Source: Mytilisepta virgata | Lineage: Eukaryota; Mollusca; Bivalvia; Mytilida; Mytilidae | Assembly (NCBI GenBank): GCA_028015205.1 | Contig: JAPWFG010000015.1 | Span: 2,604,001-2,668,000, forward strand | Length of the DNA: 64,000 nt | Direction: 5' to 3' | Notes under the pieces: generated by a model | The model's database searches: none | Told to the model about the DNA's origin: nothing | Seen by the model: only the letters and a program-made list of their open reading frames with translations | Shown here: positions 12,640 through 25,800 of the stretch, piece by piece | Numbering within the stretch: the stretch's first letter is position 1 | Layout: each line of letters starts with the position of its first letter | Translations under genes and position numbers: made by a program

Positions 12640-12836
12640 AGGCCAAAAAAAAATAAATACATGTGTTTCTGCTAACCCTAATTACCCTAATTTGTAGTGC
12701 CTACCCTAACACTTTTTATCCCATTTTGAAACAGCACTGTTAAAGTCAGACTGTTTCCCTTGTTGTAACCAACTAAAAACTGTTTGTAAAATAAAATAAT
12801 ATTGCCTACCTACCCTATTTGTTTTCAGCACATTAG
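12640..12836. mobile_element. Left part of an AGGCC-type MITE, split by the giant transposon
   Basis: It starts AGGCCAAAAAAAAATAAATA and runs through 'taccctaattaccctaat' and 'actgttaaagtcagactg', as in the intact copies at 42561-42788, 43520-43735 and 23340-23562. It stops at cagcaCATTAG, where the giant element begins. Its missing right end is at 39631-39664. Confidence 0.8.
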
Positions 12837-13571
12837 TATGGAACGCCATGACTGCCTTATGTTAATAATCAGCATTATATGCAGTGCTCACAGCATTATA
12901 TGCAGTGCTCACAACATTATATGCAGTGTTCACAACATTATATGCAGTGCTCACAACATTATATGCAGTGCTCACAACATTATACGCAGAGCTCACAACA
13001 TTATATGCAGTGATCACAACATTATATGCAGTGTTCACAGCATTATATGCAGCGGTCACAACTTTATATGCAGTGCTCACAACATTATATGCAGTGCTCA
13101 TAACATTATATGCAGTGCTCACAACATTATACGCAGAGCTCACAGCATTATATGCACTGGTCACAACATTATATGCAGTGTTCACAGCATTATATGCAGC
13201 GGTCACAACTTTATATGCAGTGTTCACAACATTATATGCAGCGGTCACAACTTTATATGCGGTGTTCCCAACATTATATGCAGTGCTCACACCATTATAT
13301 GCAGTTGTCGGAACATTATATGTAGTGGTCACAGCATTATATGCAGTGTTCACAACATTATATGCAGCGGTCACAACTTTATATGCAGTGTTCAAAACAT
13401 TATATTCAGCGTTCACAACATTATATGCAGTGCTCACAACATTATACGTTTTTTGTTGATGAAGGTGATGATCAGTGATGGTGATGATGATGATTGATGT
13501 TAGTGATGGTGGTGGTTCAGATTCGGTAAACTTCGGAAATTTCATCGGATACTTCCGGACCGAGGCCGGTC
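12837..13571 (+). repeat. Left terminal inverted repeat of the giant transposon
   Basis: Its order is a 34-bp unique tip, the 21-bp repeat array, then about 115 bp of unique sequence beginning cgttttttgttgatgaaggt and ending near CCGGTC at 13566-13571. It matches 38880-39630 inverted, with one mismatch in the first ~88 bp of the inner unique part. After CCGGTC the two sides diverge completely. Confidence 0.88.
12871..13449 (+). repeat. 21-bp tandem array inside the left TIR
   Basis: About 27 units of the type acattatatgcagtgctcac. Because 21 is a multiple of three and the unit lacks stops, long ORFs run through it on both strands; these are not genes. Rare variants (cagttgtcgg, gtgttcccaa) appear in the same order as in the right array. 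Confidence 0.93.
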
Positions 13572-13608
13572 TATATTTCATTAACGAGCACATGTTACAC
13601 CGGACAAA

Positions 13609-13861
13609 ATGGCTGATATTGATAATTCGAAGAGTATACAGGCGGTTCTTTTTGAACTTGGTCTTGGGACTATTTCCCAAAGATTTACTGAGCACAAAAT
13701 AACTTTTGATCTGGCAAAAAAATTATCAGATGAAGAACTGAGTGCTTTGGGTGTTGGGACAATAGGCGATCGGATACGCCTCAAAGAAAAACTTAACAAT
13801 CCAAACACAGAACCTGTGCCTGTGGCGCATTCAAGTCCTCAGGCTTCAGGTTCTACTTCAG
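13609..13861 (+). CDS. SAM-HECT exon 1 (SAM domain)
   Basis: The ATG at 13609 has A at -3 (acaaaATGG). The exon codes the whole SAM domain and a Pro/Ser linker, ending at donor G|GTAAAT (13862). Intron 1 is 4.7 kb. Confidence 0.87.
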
Positions 13862-16800
13862 GTAAATTCAAGATAAAATACGTAATAATGACGAAAACCC
13901 TATGTGTAGCCGTGAGACAGGGAGTATGAATTGGGAGAAAAACGTTGTGTAAATAGATTAGAGTCATTAGAGATGATTTATAATTGACAAAATTAATAAG
14001 TCTATACTTACTTTAGTCTCCCCCGAAACATATTATGTATGACATGTATATGTCTGTGGTTTCCCTGTACTAGGTGAACTATAAAACAAATACACAAAAA
14101 ATGCATTGGATAAGAATAATTTCTAGATGTGGTAGGAGTGCGGCAGCCAATGAGACAACACTCCAGCCAAGTCCGAGCATAGGCTTATCCATAGGGGAGG
14201 GGGGGGGGGCTTTTGTTGGGAAAAAAATTTGGTTGGTTATATAGGGAATCACTGAAGCATGACTGGAGCAGGCACCCCTTAGGTCAGTGGCCCCCTTCCC
14301 CCCCTTATGAAAAGTTCTGGATCCGCCACTGCCGAGGACAATGTACTTTTTAGCTCACCTGGCCATAGGCCATGTGAGCTATTGCCATCACTTGGCGTCC
14401 GTCGTCGTCTGTCATCGTCGTCGTCGTCGTCTGTAAACTTTTTCAAATGTTAACTCGTCCTAAACTACTGGACCGACTTCAACCTAACTTTGCAGAATTG
14501 TTCTTTAGGGCATCTGGAAAATTTCTATCGTTTAAAATTTTTGAAATGTCGAAAAACATGGCTGTCGTTACTATAAATAGAATTAAGGGGTAAATTGCTG
14601 TTTTTTGCTAATAACTCAAAAACCGTTACAGATATCGAAAATCTGACATGGGGTAAAATTGATCAGCATGACAAGATCTACCTACCCTGAAATTTTGAAG
14701 GAAATTCCAAAACCCATTTAGGAGTTATTGCCCTTTTTTCACATTTTTGGCTTTTTTTTTATGTTATTATTTCAAAAATCTTCTTCTCTGAAACTACTAT
14801 TCAAAATCATATGAAACTTGGTAAGATTGTTGCTTAGGGTACCCTGCATAGAACTGATGTGGGAATTTTTGATTCGTCGAAAAACATGGCCGCTGTTACT
14901 AAAAATAGAACATAGGGGTAAATTGCTGTTTTTTGCTAATAACTCAAAAACCGTTACAGATATCGAAAATCTGACGTGGGGTAAATTTGATCAGCATGAC
15001 AAGATCTACCTACCCTGAAATTTTGAAGGAAATTCCAAAACCCATTTAGGAGTTATTGTCCTTTTTTCGTCAAATTTTCATAATTTAACATTTTTCGTCA
15101 TTTATCTCCAAAACTATTTGAGATAGAAGTGAAATGTAAATTTGAAAAATGTTTGCCATGTTGAGATCTACATACCCTGAAATTTTAAAGGAAATGCCAA
15201 AACCCATTTAGGAGTTATTGCCCTTTTTTGTCAAATTTTTAAAATTTTAACATTTTTGCATTTATCTCCAAAACTATTTGAGATAGAAGTGAAATGTAAA
15301 TTGAAAAATGTTTGCCATGTTGAGATCTACCTACCCTGAAATTTTGAAGGGAATCCCAAATTCTATTTAGGAGTTATTGGTTTGTGTAATTTGAGGTCGG
15401 GTTCTGTTACATTTATTTAAGGTTCACCCTTATTCCTGGTCAATTTTGTCAACTTCCTGCCAGGACTACCACCATCAGGGAACATATTTTAACATTAAAC
15501 CTTATGAAAAATAAATCTTCAACAAATTTTCCCTGAACAATTGAACCAATTGCAACAAACTTGGTCAAATAGTTGATTAATTGTCCAATGAAAACCAGAC
15601 TCCAGGTGAGCGATACAGGCTCTGGTGAGCCTCTTGTTAAAGTTAACAATTAATTATAGGTCAAAGTATGGCCTTCAACACAGAGCATACCATATGATTT
15701 TTTTTTGACCTCTTGATAGATATATATCTATGGTTTCAGGAAAGGTATCACTGTAATTGATTGAAATTTTCGTTTGGACCAAATTTTGGAGACTTTTGTG
15801 ACATGTTCACCCCCCTTTTTTGCAATATTTTGTATCAAAGAAATGCAGATTGTTGCCATTGTTACACCAAAAAGAGATTATATTTCACCATTATAACCAT
15901 TAGAAATGGAATCTATGGAAGATTCTCATTCTATAAATATACACATGCATAACACAAATATTAAGCCTTATTTGTTAGAAAGGAAGGGAAAGAGGGTGTT
16001 GAAAAATTATGTGTGTCAGTTTGATTTTTTTTCCTAACTGTGTATTGTACTATGTCTCCATTTGTGGACAGTCATTCGTAAAATCATGATTGTCATTTCA
16101 TACCCATTCGAAGCCTTTGGTTGATTTGGAACCCCTTACTTCCCTTATTTTTGTTGGGTGAAACATAACCAAACATTTGGAAAAAAATGCTTGTTTGTCT
16201 TTATTAACTCGTGTCGGTCGTATTTTAAATTTCATCGAATAGCCCCGCGTATATCAACAAGAAATCTGTGAGGTTAATATGCTTACTTAACAACAAACGA
16301 GAATTTTCCATGTCTACTTTTTACAGACAAGTCACACATCAAATATATCAGTACATAGCTTTGGATCCATATTATCATTATATGATAGACAATTAATAGG
16401 GAGAATACAGCATAAAAAAAGTCCAACCCTTACACTTTACAGCAACTATAAAATATACATGCTCCACGTCAGGAACCGTTTAAAAAGTGCATTTTACACT
16501 TATTTAATGTTTTTTAGCCCAAAAAAGGTCACAAAAATTGTTCGCCCCACTCCGCTCCACAATCTTTAAAAAGTTCGCCCCCTCTTTCAAAAATCTTGGA
16601 TCCGCCCCTGCAAGTTTGGTCAAATCTCATAATTTTCACGGAGACTGTTTTCCGAAAATTATTTAGGCATTACAATGGACATAAGAATTTCCGGTTTACA
16701 CAAAATTTGTGAGGAAGCCCTAAAATTATAAAAAAAAAACAGTTATTTTGACAGGGTAAACAAAGCAAATAAATCCTCAGCCATTAGAGATATTCTATCA

Positions 16801-19800
16801 ATATGTAACAAAATATTGACAATGGGAAGAAAGTAATGCCAGTGTGTATCCCAAACTCTGTCTGACAGACAAATGTCAGCCAAAAAATCATTTGGTCAGA
16901 AAGTTTTTTGGATGACAATATTGAAGAAAAAAATCCAACTTTTTCTTTCGATCAGACAAACCCTTAAACAGTTTGGCACAGACTGAGTGCTAGGTTTTCT
17001 TGCATACAAATTTATATTTCAATGTACATACATGTACCTTTAGTCTGCCCTCTATCTTTGTGGCTTTATTAATCTGCGGAAAGACTTCCATATGGCACCC
17101 CCAATTGTGTATATCTTAGACATCAATAAGCATATAGATGTACTTATGGGGGTGCCAAATGGAAATCTTGCCTAGTCCGCTACAGACAAAGTCGAAGGGG
17201 ACTTTAGGTTTGCACTCTGTCTGTCTGTCTGTCCAGCTAATTAGTTTTCCACACTTTTTTCTTCTTCCTTGAAGATATTGTTTTGATCTTTGGTGTATTG
17301 ATATATCATAAGAAGTTACAGATCAATTCGAATTTTGTTCTGGACTGATGATTTTGATTTTTGTGCAGAATTATGGTCCTTAATTGTACTTAGAAGAGGG
17401 TGGTAAAGGGGGGTACTGAACACGGAAACATGTGAAATAATAATCGCAAAAACGTTGCACGAAAAATAAAAATAGAGAAAAACGAAGCACGAGAAATAAA
17501 ATTGTAAATATTAAGGAAAAAAGTACGTACCAGAAGTTATTACTCAGTCGTTCTTAGAGATCATTATGATTGTATGGGCTTTATCATGATTATGGGACTT
17601 TATTCATAAAAAAGGGAGGTTTTCAGTTTTGGACTATAGTTCAAATTTCTTTTAACTGTATTATTAACAACCGTGAATGTACATGTTTATGTAAGGGCTT
17701 ATTTTGGCCTAAAATTTGAAGTACTTCCGATGAAAGATTTTTTAAATCCTTAAGTGTCTACTTCATTTGATTCAAATAGTTATTGTAAAAACATCCCACA
17801 TTTACCATAAGGTTCATAAGGTATTGATCTATCTGCACATACATTGTAAAACAAATCAGACAACCCAAGATGGCTGACATAGCTAAAAATAGAACATAGG
17901 GGTAAAATGCAGTTTTTGGCTGATATCTCTGAAACTAAATCATTTAAAGCAAATCTGACAAGGTATACATGTTCATCAGGTTGAGATGTATCTAGCGTGT
18001 AATTTTTAGATGAATCAGACAACCTGTTGTTGGGTTGCTGCCCCTGAATTGGTAATTTTAAGGAAATTTGCAGTTGTGTGTTATTATCTTGAATATTGTT
18101 TATACAGATAGAGAAAACAGCAACAATGTCCAGCAAAGTAAGATCTACAAAAAATTCAATATAACCGAAATTGTCAATTGACCCCTTAATCCTTTCCTCA
18201 ATGGAAATTATATTTATGCATACTTGATTTGCATAGTTTTTTCAATAAAATGCTGAAAATATGCTTTAAAGTATTAATGCATTGCAAAAAACAAATATTT
18301 CATCAAATAAACTTTAGTCAGATATTCTTATGAATATTCTTTTCAAATTGGATACAAATTTTATTAAGTCTGATGCAGACATTTCATAGTCAAAGCGTTA
18401 CAACTGAGGTACTACACAGGCGCCAAAAGGCTTCATTATGGAGTAAAGGGGGTGGCGTCAAAAGGAGTCATTATGGAGGAAAGGGTTAAGGAATTATTGC
18501 CCTTAGAATTTTTGTATAATGTTAAATAATCTTCTCCTCTGAAACTACTTTGCCAATTTAATAACACCTGAACATTAACGCTATTTTGTCTTTACAGGCT
18601 CCACACCAAGAAGTCTTCTAGATAGAATCAGAAGGGAGCGTTCATTACTGTTTTCTTCTGGTTCTGGAAAAAGTAATTCACCCAAAAACCTGCCTAGAAA
18701 TCAGAAGAAAAGTAAGGGGAAAACATGGACGGGAACATTTATATGCTTGGCAGATAAATCCCAAGGACGGGTACCTTCAGTTTCTGAAAAAGAAGTTTTA
18801 ATTAGAGCCCAATTGGGTTCAAAAAGGATCCAGTTTTGTCTTGAAGACAAGGAAGAGGATGTTTTAGCTAAATTATCAGAAAATGAAACTGGGTTTCACC
18901 AGTTACAGGATATTGGAGGGTTTGAACTGTTAAGATGTAGACAAAATTGCAGACAGTTAGAAATCGTTGACTGTCCATGGACAGTCCGTGATCTGAAGGC
19001 CACGCTTGGAAGCCAAAGTAAAATATACCTAAGGCCTATACAAATAAACCTAAGTACACAGTCAACAGTTCAGACTACTCATATAGAAAAAAAGGAAGCT
19101 TGTAAAAGCTGTGGAGACAGCTTCAGTATACATGAACTAAGAAAACATATAAAACTGTGTCATGAAAAAGATCTTTCTAATGAGTCTGACTCAGAGCTAT
19201 ATGATCCACATATTACTGAAACAAATGTCAAAGAAACTGATGAAATCCACAGTGAAAAGATTCCAGACAATATCATGGAAAATATGGAACAAATTGAGTC
19301 ATCTAACAATAACAGTGGATCTTCTGTAAACAGCAACAATGAGACAATTATAGAAAGCATAATAGTGTCCTCGACATATCAAAGCGGTCTTGATGGAAAG
19401 GAAGGTAATGATGTTATTCCTGTTGATGGTGTCATTCTCCAATCTAGAGATGACAGTGTGTCAGATATCAATGTGGACCCTGTAGATAACTTGATGACAG
19501 ATGAATCAATTATTATAACACTTATTAACAATTGCCTTAACTACCTTATAGACAACAGTATTAATGACCCTGTAGACATCCTGCGCTATTTACAAAAGAA
19601 TATAGTAACTGGTAGGGAATTGGAAATTTCAAGTATAGAAACACCCACAGATGGAGACACAAATTTTATTTCTGTTGACAGGCACGAGTTAATTGAAACT
19701 GCCTTTGATGAAGTAGGAGCATTAACAGACTTACGTCCTACATTGGAGGTACAGTTTTACGGCGAGGTAGGTCATACAGTGTAGCTAAATTTGACCAGCG

Positions 19801-22800
19801 TTCTGTGTTCACATCAGTTCATGAATTTACATGTATGGTATTGATATCACATATATATACTTGGCAACTGTTGTTTGATTTCATCAGATATTTCTTGGAT
19901 TGGCATGAATAAAACTGATTTCTGATGAATGGTTTATAAAACAAATTTCAATTGAGCACCACCCAAGAAACAACCCTAACTAGTTTCTTTGTTTTACACA
20001 GTATCTGACGAGAACTAAAAAGGAGTCAGCTAATAAGAAGTAGTGGGTCTTTTTCTGTAAATTGGTTGGTTGCTTTCACTTTGCCACTACAGAGCTGTGG
20101 TAACATGTACATGTACATAGCTTTAATTTTTCTCTCATTTAGGAGCTATGAAACCAAGCTTCCTGATATAATATGTAGAACTATACTTCAATAGGCATAC
20201 ATTCTTTACCAGGTTATTGTGACAAGAAATCACATTTTTATAAAATGAAACCTATATAGTGAAGGTCACCTTCATGTTTGCTGCAACTTGTACTGTATAG
20301 TGGGTTATTTTCGAGGGGTGTAAATTTTTAGCTTATCTTCGCAGTTAGAAAAAAAAAGGCCAAAATAAATTCCACCAATTTAAAAGTGCACATGCAAATG
20401 TATTAATAAAAGGGTTGAATCTGCCAAAATAACCGCCAAAATATTCCGTATACCTTATTCAATGAAAATCTTGAAATTTCACACCAGCAAATATGACCCA
20501 CTATACGGTACTGAATTAATTTTGAATGAGATACTAATTATTTACATGTAGAAAGATCTTGTTTTTCAATTATAAAAACAAAAATAAATGTTATGTACCT
20601 TGATATTTATTAGTACTAATTTTCATATATAACTTTTCAAAACTTACATGTAATTACAGAATGCAGTTGACGGCGGTGGACCCAGGAAAGAATTTTTTCG
20701 GTTAATCCTTAGAGAAATTAAAGAGAAATATTTCGAGCCCATTAGACCATTTGCAAAAATGGAGGACTATGAAACCATAGGAAAGATTTTAGGTATGAAT
20801 TATCTCCCATGGAAACTTATCAACAATACAAGTTTTAGCTTTTTCAAAAGCTGTGGACTGCTTCGCTCTCTCCTAATTTAATGTAATATGTGTGCATGTG
20901 GTATTTTTAGATAGTTGATTGATATAAAATGGATTTACTTTAAGAGTGTGCATTATGAGTGTGCCTCTCTGGAGGTGTGCCTAGATTAGGAGAAGTTATA
21001 ATATACAGATAATGCTTTTTTGAAAACGTTGTATAGGAACATTGTTTAGCAAAACAAATCGTGCATATTGCAGATTGACAAAGCAAATAAACGTGTATTG
21101 ATAATTGATATTTCAATATTGAATTTCAGTGTGCAATATATATGCATAATAAAACGAACATGAATTAATGACAGTTGATTGGAACTGATATACACATAGT
21201 TAATTTTCCGGCTTATAACGACTTATTCTGAATGAGAAAAGTCTGTAATACTTTCTCATTTAAACCAATGGCTGTTGCTGATTCTCAGCCGCATCATAAA
21301 GTAACCAATCAGTGATCAGTAATAATTTCAAGATGGCGTGTATGTCTACTGAAACTAATAGCTCTGCACCGTGATGCGAAGCAATAAAATTGTCACTTAA
21401 CATGCTTAACGTATATTTTAATGTGAGTATGCTTTATTATATCCCTTGCAGCACTATTTTGACTACACTGGTCTTCTAATAGCAGTTGCTTAAAATTCAG
21501 CTTACCAGTTGAACAATTTGGTTTGCTTAAACAATTAATATTCAGTCACAATTTTGCACGAACTTCATTTTATTTTTATTTTGCATAAATCGTCATTTTA
21601 TTATGTGATATAAAGTAATAACAATTAAATTCTTAGAGCATCTCTTGTTACAACCATGCAGCTGTTTCCTTTATAGTTTTCTCAGTTAAGATACAGTTGT
21701 ATGTTCAAATTTAGTAACTTTAATAAATATATTCTTTTTTCAGCTCTTTCAATGTTACAGAATGGAAAGATACCCCAGTTTTTGGATTTTTCTCTTGTTA
21801 ATGAGCTGTTTGAAAGTAGCAGTCCAAGTTTGGTAGTTTTGAATTTAAGAAAAGGACTAGACAGTTTAGGACTTTACAAGGTACACATTATCTGCAAAAA
21901 GAAAACATAATTTTAAGAATTGTGATATGTGTACGCAGCCTACTGGTATATAGAAATTGTAAATATGAACAAGAATTTAAGTACTACTAATCCAAGTATT
22001 CAAATAAAAAGATTAACAATGTTTGACCTAATTACAATACATTAAAACATGAATGCACATTGTGCATGCATTATCAGTGTTTTTCTGTCACAAGTTTAAT
22101 ATTTTGTATTTTTTATGGAATAATATATATTTCTGATTCTCAGTCATTGTCATTTAAATAGCAAACAACTCACAACATAACATCTGGAAATATTCAGATG
22201 CTTAATATTATGTTTTTTTTAATGTTCCAACCTTAAACAAAATAACTGTTTAAACTTTCTTTGTTTAACATTTAAAAAAAATAAAATAAAGCAGCATGTA
22301 ATTTATAGATATTGAAAAGTGAATATCCGATTGTTAACATGAAAAAATTGGAGTAATTTAAGGATGTACTTAGGTGAGGTTTTGGAATTCGTGTCAAATG
22401 TTCGGACTCCTTGGAGTTTTTCCATACAATACAAGGTAAAATATTTTGATTTTTCGGCCCCATAACACCCATTTATTTTTTCATATAATACTTCATAGCT
22501 CATGTAAGGTCATTTGCCAAAATTTTACAAGATTCTTGATTTTCTTTCTTTTGTTTTCAGACCCAAATAATACCAATGCCTTTTTCCCGTCGTATTTTAA
22601 ATCTCAAATATCTCGAAAAGGAGGTCCATGACCTATCATTATTTTTAGCTTATTTTCATCCTTAACCATTGCTCTACTGGCTTATAGTATAAATTTTAAA
22701 TTCTTGATTTATTAATTTTCACCTAACCTCACCTATTAAAGTACATTATTATATTATTGTATGAATACTTTTCTCAGTAATCATGTCCATTCATGGTGTG

Positions 22801-25800
22801 AGTATTAATATAATATAATAGACTTTGCTAAATGGAAGATCATTAATGAAATAACTCAAAAACAAACTTTTATATATTTAATCTTACCAATGGGGATAAT
22901 GACCTGAGGAATGTAGCCTAGTTTAGCAACTGTTATTAACTTATTAATGATGGCAAGCATGGGATTCCAGTAAATTTTTTAACTGAGGATTAGCTCTTCC
23001 TACAATCTTGTACCTCTCTTTGCACATGAGATGTTTTCACTAGTTTTCTATTACAGATTGGAAGTTCACTTCCACAGTTTCGACACCTTTTCAATGCAAA
23101 ACAACCAGTTATGACTCTGAAAGGAGCAATTACCATGCTGAAACCAAAATTTAGTGAACCAGGCAGCAACAAGAGAAGTTTAGAAACTCGAGTTTATTCA
23201 GTGTTCACAAAATATCTTCGGGAAGTATCAAGTAAGAATAAAAAATATGCATGCAGATGTTATGACTTTTATAAGATTGAGTTAATCTTTACAACCATTT
23301 ACCACGCTGAGTTTTGAAAACTATCTCAGAGCTACACTCAGGTCCCCAAAAAATATGTGTTTCCACTAAAGTGCTGAAAAAATAGGATAGGAAATATCAT
23401 TTTATTTTGCAAACAATTTTTAGTGGGGTAAGTACTAGGAAATCAGTCTGACTTTAACACTGCTTGTTACAAAATGGCTTAAAAAGTGTTAGGATCATTT
23501 CTAAAAATTAGGGTTGGTAGGATTAAGGGAAACACATGCATTAATTATTTTGTTTAGCCCATTTGCATGACTAAATATTAATAAAGACTTTAATTTACAT
23601 GTATGAGGTAAATACACACTTCTTTCATTTCATACATTACATTGAATAGATGTAGTTAAACCTATGAAAATGTAATTGTTCAGATTTTTCATATGTTTGT
23701 CATTAAATATCAGGAAAATTTAAATAAATTAAACAAGTGTGGTCATATTATATTATTAGCCTGTCATCTATTAACATAAAACTTCCCTTGGCTGATTCCT
23801 CCTATATTTTTACACAATATTAATCAATGTCAAATTAAAGAATTTCTAAATTTGGGGTCCTGACCTTTCCTATTTAAAAACAAGAGGCTCTCAAGAGCCT
23901 GAATCGCTCACCTGGTAAACAGTGCACTATAAACTAAATTAATATATTAATGTTTGTTGTAAACTAAACTGAGTATTAAAGGTCACGTAAAATGCTGAAA
24001 ATACCTTTAAAAACCTTTAAGAACCTCTGGAAAGAAATGGGCATGAGTTCTCCCTACGCTTGATTAAGATACAGTCATGGTCAATCTGATGATTCATAAT
24101 ACAAAATACAAGCTTTAATTAATCTTCAAATACAAGTATAAATCTTTTGGTCTATATGTTGTCTTCGTTTTTAAAATGTTTGAAAGAAGTTATGTAAAAA
24201 TTGTGGGTTAAGGCTTTTTATTGTACTTGAAAAGGAAATATTGCAGGAACAATCATGCTAAGTTTCATCAAATTCCCCCAAGTAGTTTCAGAGGAGAAGA
24301 TGTTTGAAAATTTGTTAACAACGATTATGACAGACACCAAGTGATGGCAATTAAAAGCTCACATATTATGAAGTTTAATCATTGTTATACAACATTCTCA
24401 TCATCACCATTCACTAAGGATACCATGTTTACTTTAAAAACCAAATATTGTTGAAATCCGAGCAAGTGTAAAAAATGGCGGGAAAATGGCAGCCATTTTA
24501 AAAATGGCCGTCCAAAACAAACTTTCATCATCACCATTCAACTCGGGATACCATGTTTGCCTTGAAAGTAGCTTTCATCTTCATTTTATTTCTATAATTC
24601 AGGAAAGAATAGCAAAAAACAGCATTTTGACCCCTATGTTCTATTTTTAGTAAGGGCGGACATGTTTTTTGACCAATCAAAAATCCAAGCATTAACTTTT
24701 TGCAGAATTCCCTAAGGAACAATCTTACCAAGTTTCATTTGATTTTGAATAGTAGTTTTAGAGAAGAAGATTTTTGAAATAATAACATAAAAGAAAGCCA
24801 AAAATGTCAAAAAAGGGCAATAACTCTAACATCAGTTGACAGATTTTCACAAAAATCAGCACGCAGGTAGCTCTCATCATGCTGAACACTTTCAACCTGC
24901 AGAATTTGGCGTAACCTAATGATTTTTGTGATATTTGCGAAAAACTGTTGTTTGACCCCTATGTTCTATTTTTAGTAACAGTGGCCATGTTTTTCGATGG
25001 ATCAAAAATCGAAGCATAAACTTTGTGCAGGATACCCTAAGGAACAATCATGCTAAGTTTTATCCAAATCCATTCAGTAGTTTCAGAGGAGAAGATTTTT
25101 GAAATAATAACATAAAAAAAAGCCAAAAATGTCAAAAAAAAGGGTGATAACTCTGAAATGAGTGGTTGGATCTTCTTCAGAATTTCAGGGCAGGTAGATC
25201 TTGAGGTGCTGATCACTTTTACCCTATGCCAGAATTTTGATATCTGTGACCGTTTCTGACTTATTTGCAAAAAACTGCGATTTACCCCTATGTTCTATTT
25301 TTAGCCATGACGGCCATGTTTTTATACGAATCAAAAATCCAAACAATAGATTTGTAGCACCCATACCAATTAATAACTGTACCAAGTTTGGTTGCAGTTG
25401 GACTTATGGTGTTGGAGGAGTTAACGTTTGAAAAAGTTAACGGACGACGGACGGACGACGGACGCCAAGTGATAGCAATAGCTCACATGACCCTTCGGGT
25501 CAGGTGAGCTAAAAAGAGGTTGTTATATTTTGGCACAAGGTTTCTATGCACAAAATATAGACAAAGGTTAATTTTGGAGGGTTCCTGGTCCCACCCATTA
25601 GAGATTTCTAGAATTGATGAAAATTAAAGCATTCAACATGGTCAGTTGTGAAAGAAAAAGGCCAAAAAAGGAGAGACTGTTGGTCCAATTTAAATCTTAA
25701 ATATATAAGAAGATGTGGTATGAGTGCCATTGAGATAACTCTCCATCAAGTCACAATTTGTAAAAGTAAAACCATTACAGGTCAAGGTACGGTCTTCAAC

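Larger units (their letters stand above)
13862..18597. other. SAM-HECT intron 1, filled with repeats
   Basis: It holds a fragment with hAT-type ending 'ggatccgccactgcc' near 14320-14335, a hairpin-family copy (14350-15637), a palindrome at 17078-17170, (CTGT)n at about 17216-17233, and a repeat body at 17860-18560 with a nested MITE. At 16540-16620 is another 'ggatccgcccctg' fragment. Confidence 0.6.

Noticed and set aside
12871..13449. CRISPR-like array
   Set aside because: There are no unique spacers between repeats, and the genome is an animal one.
12802..13695. Long ORFs (up to 277 codons) on both strands with STAYNVV/ICSAHNI-type repeats, and the mirror set at 38844-39629
   Set aside because: They result from a 21-bp, stop-free repeat unit; every frame that avoids a stop is open and no known fold is present.
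18747..19784. A separate 345-residue protein starting at 18747
   Set aside because: The first codon is TTG in the middle of an exon; the frame continues upstream to the splice acceptor at 18597 and joins the SAM exon.
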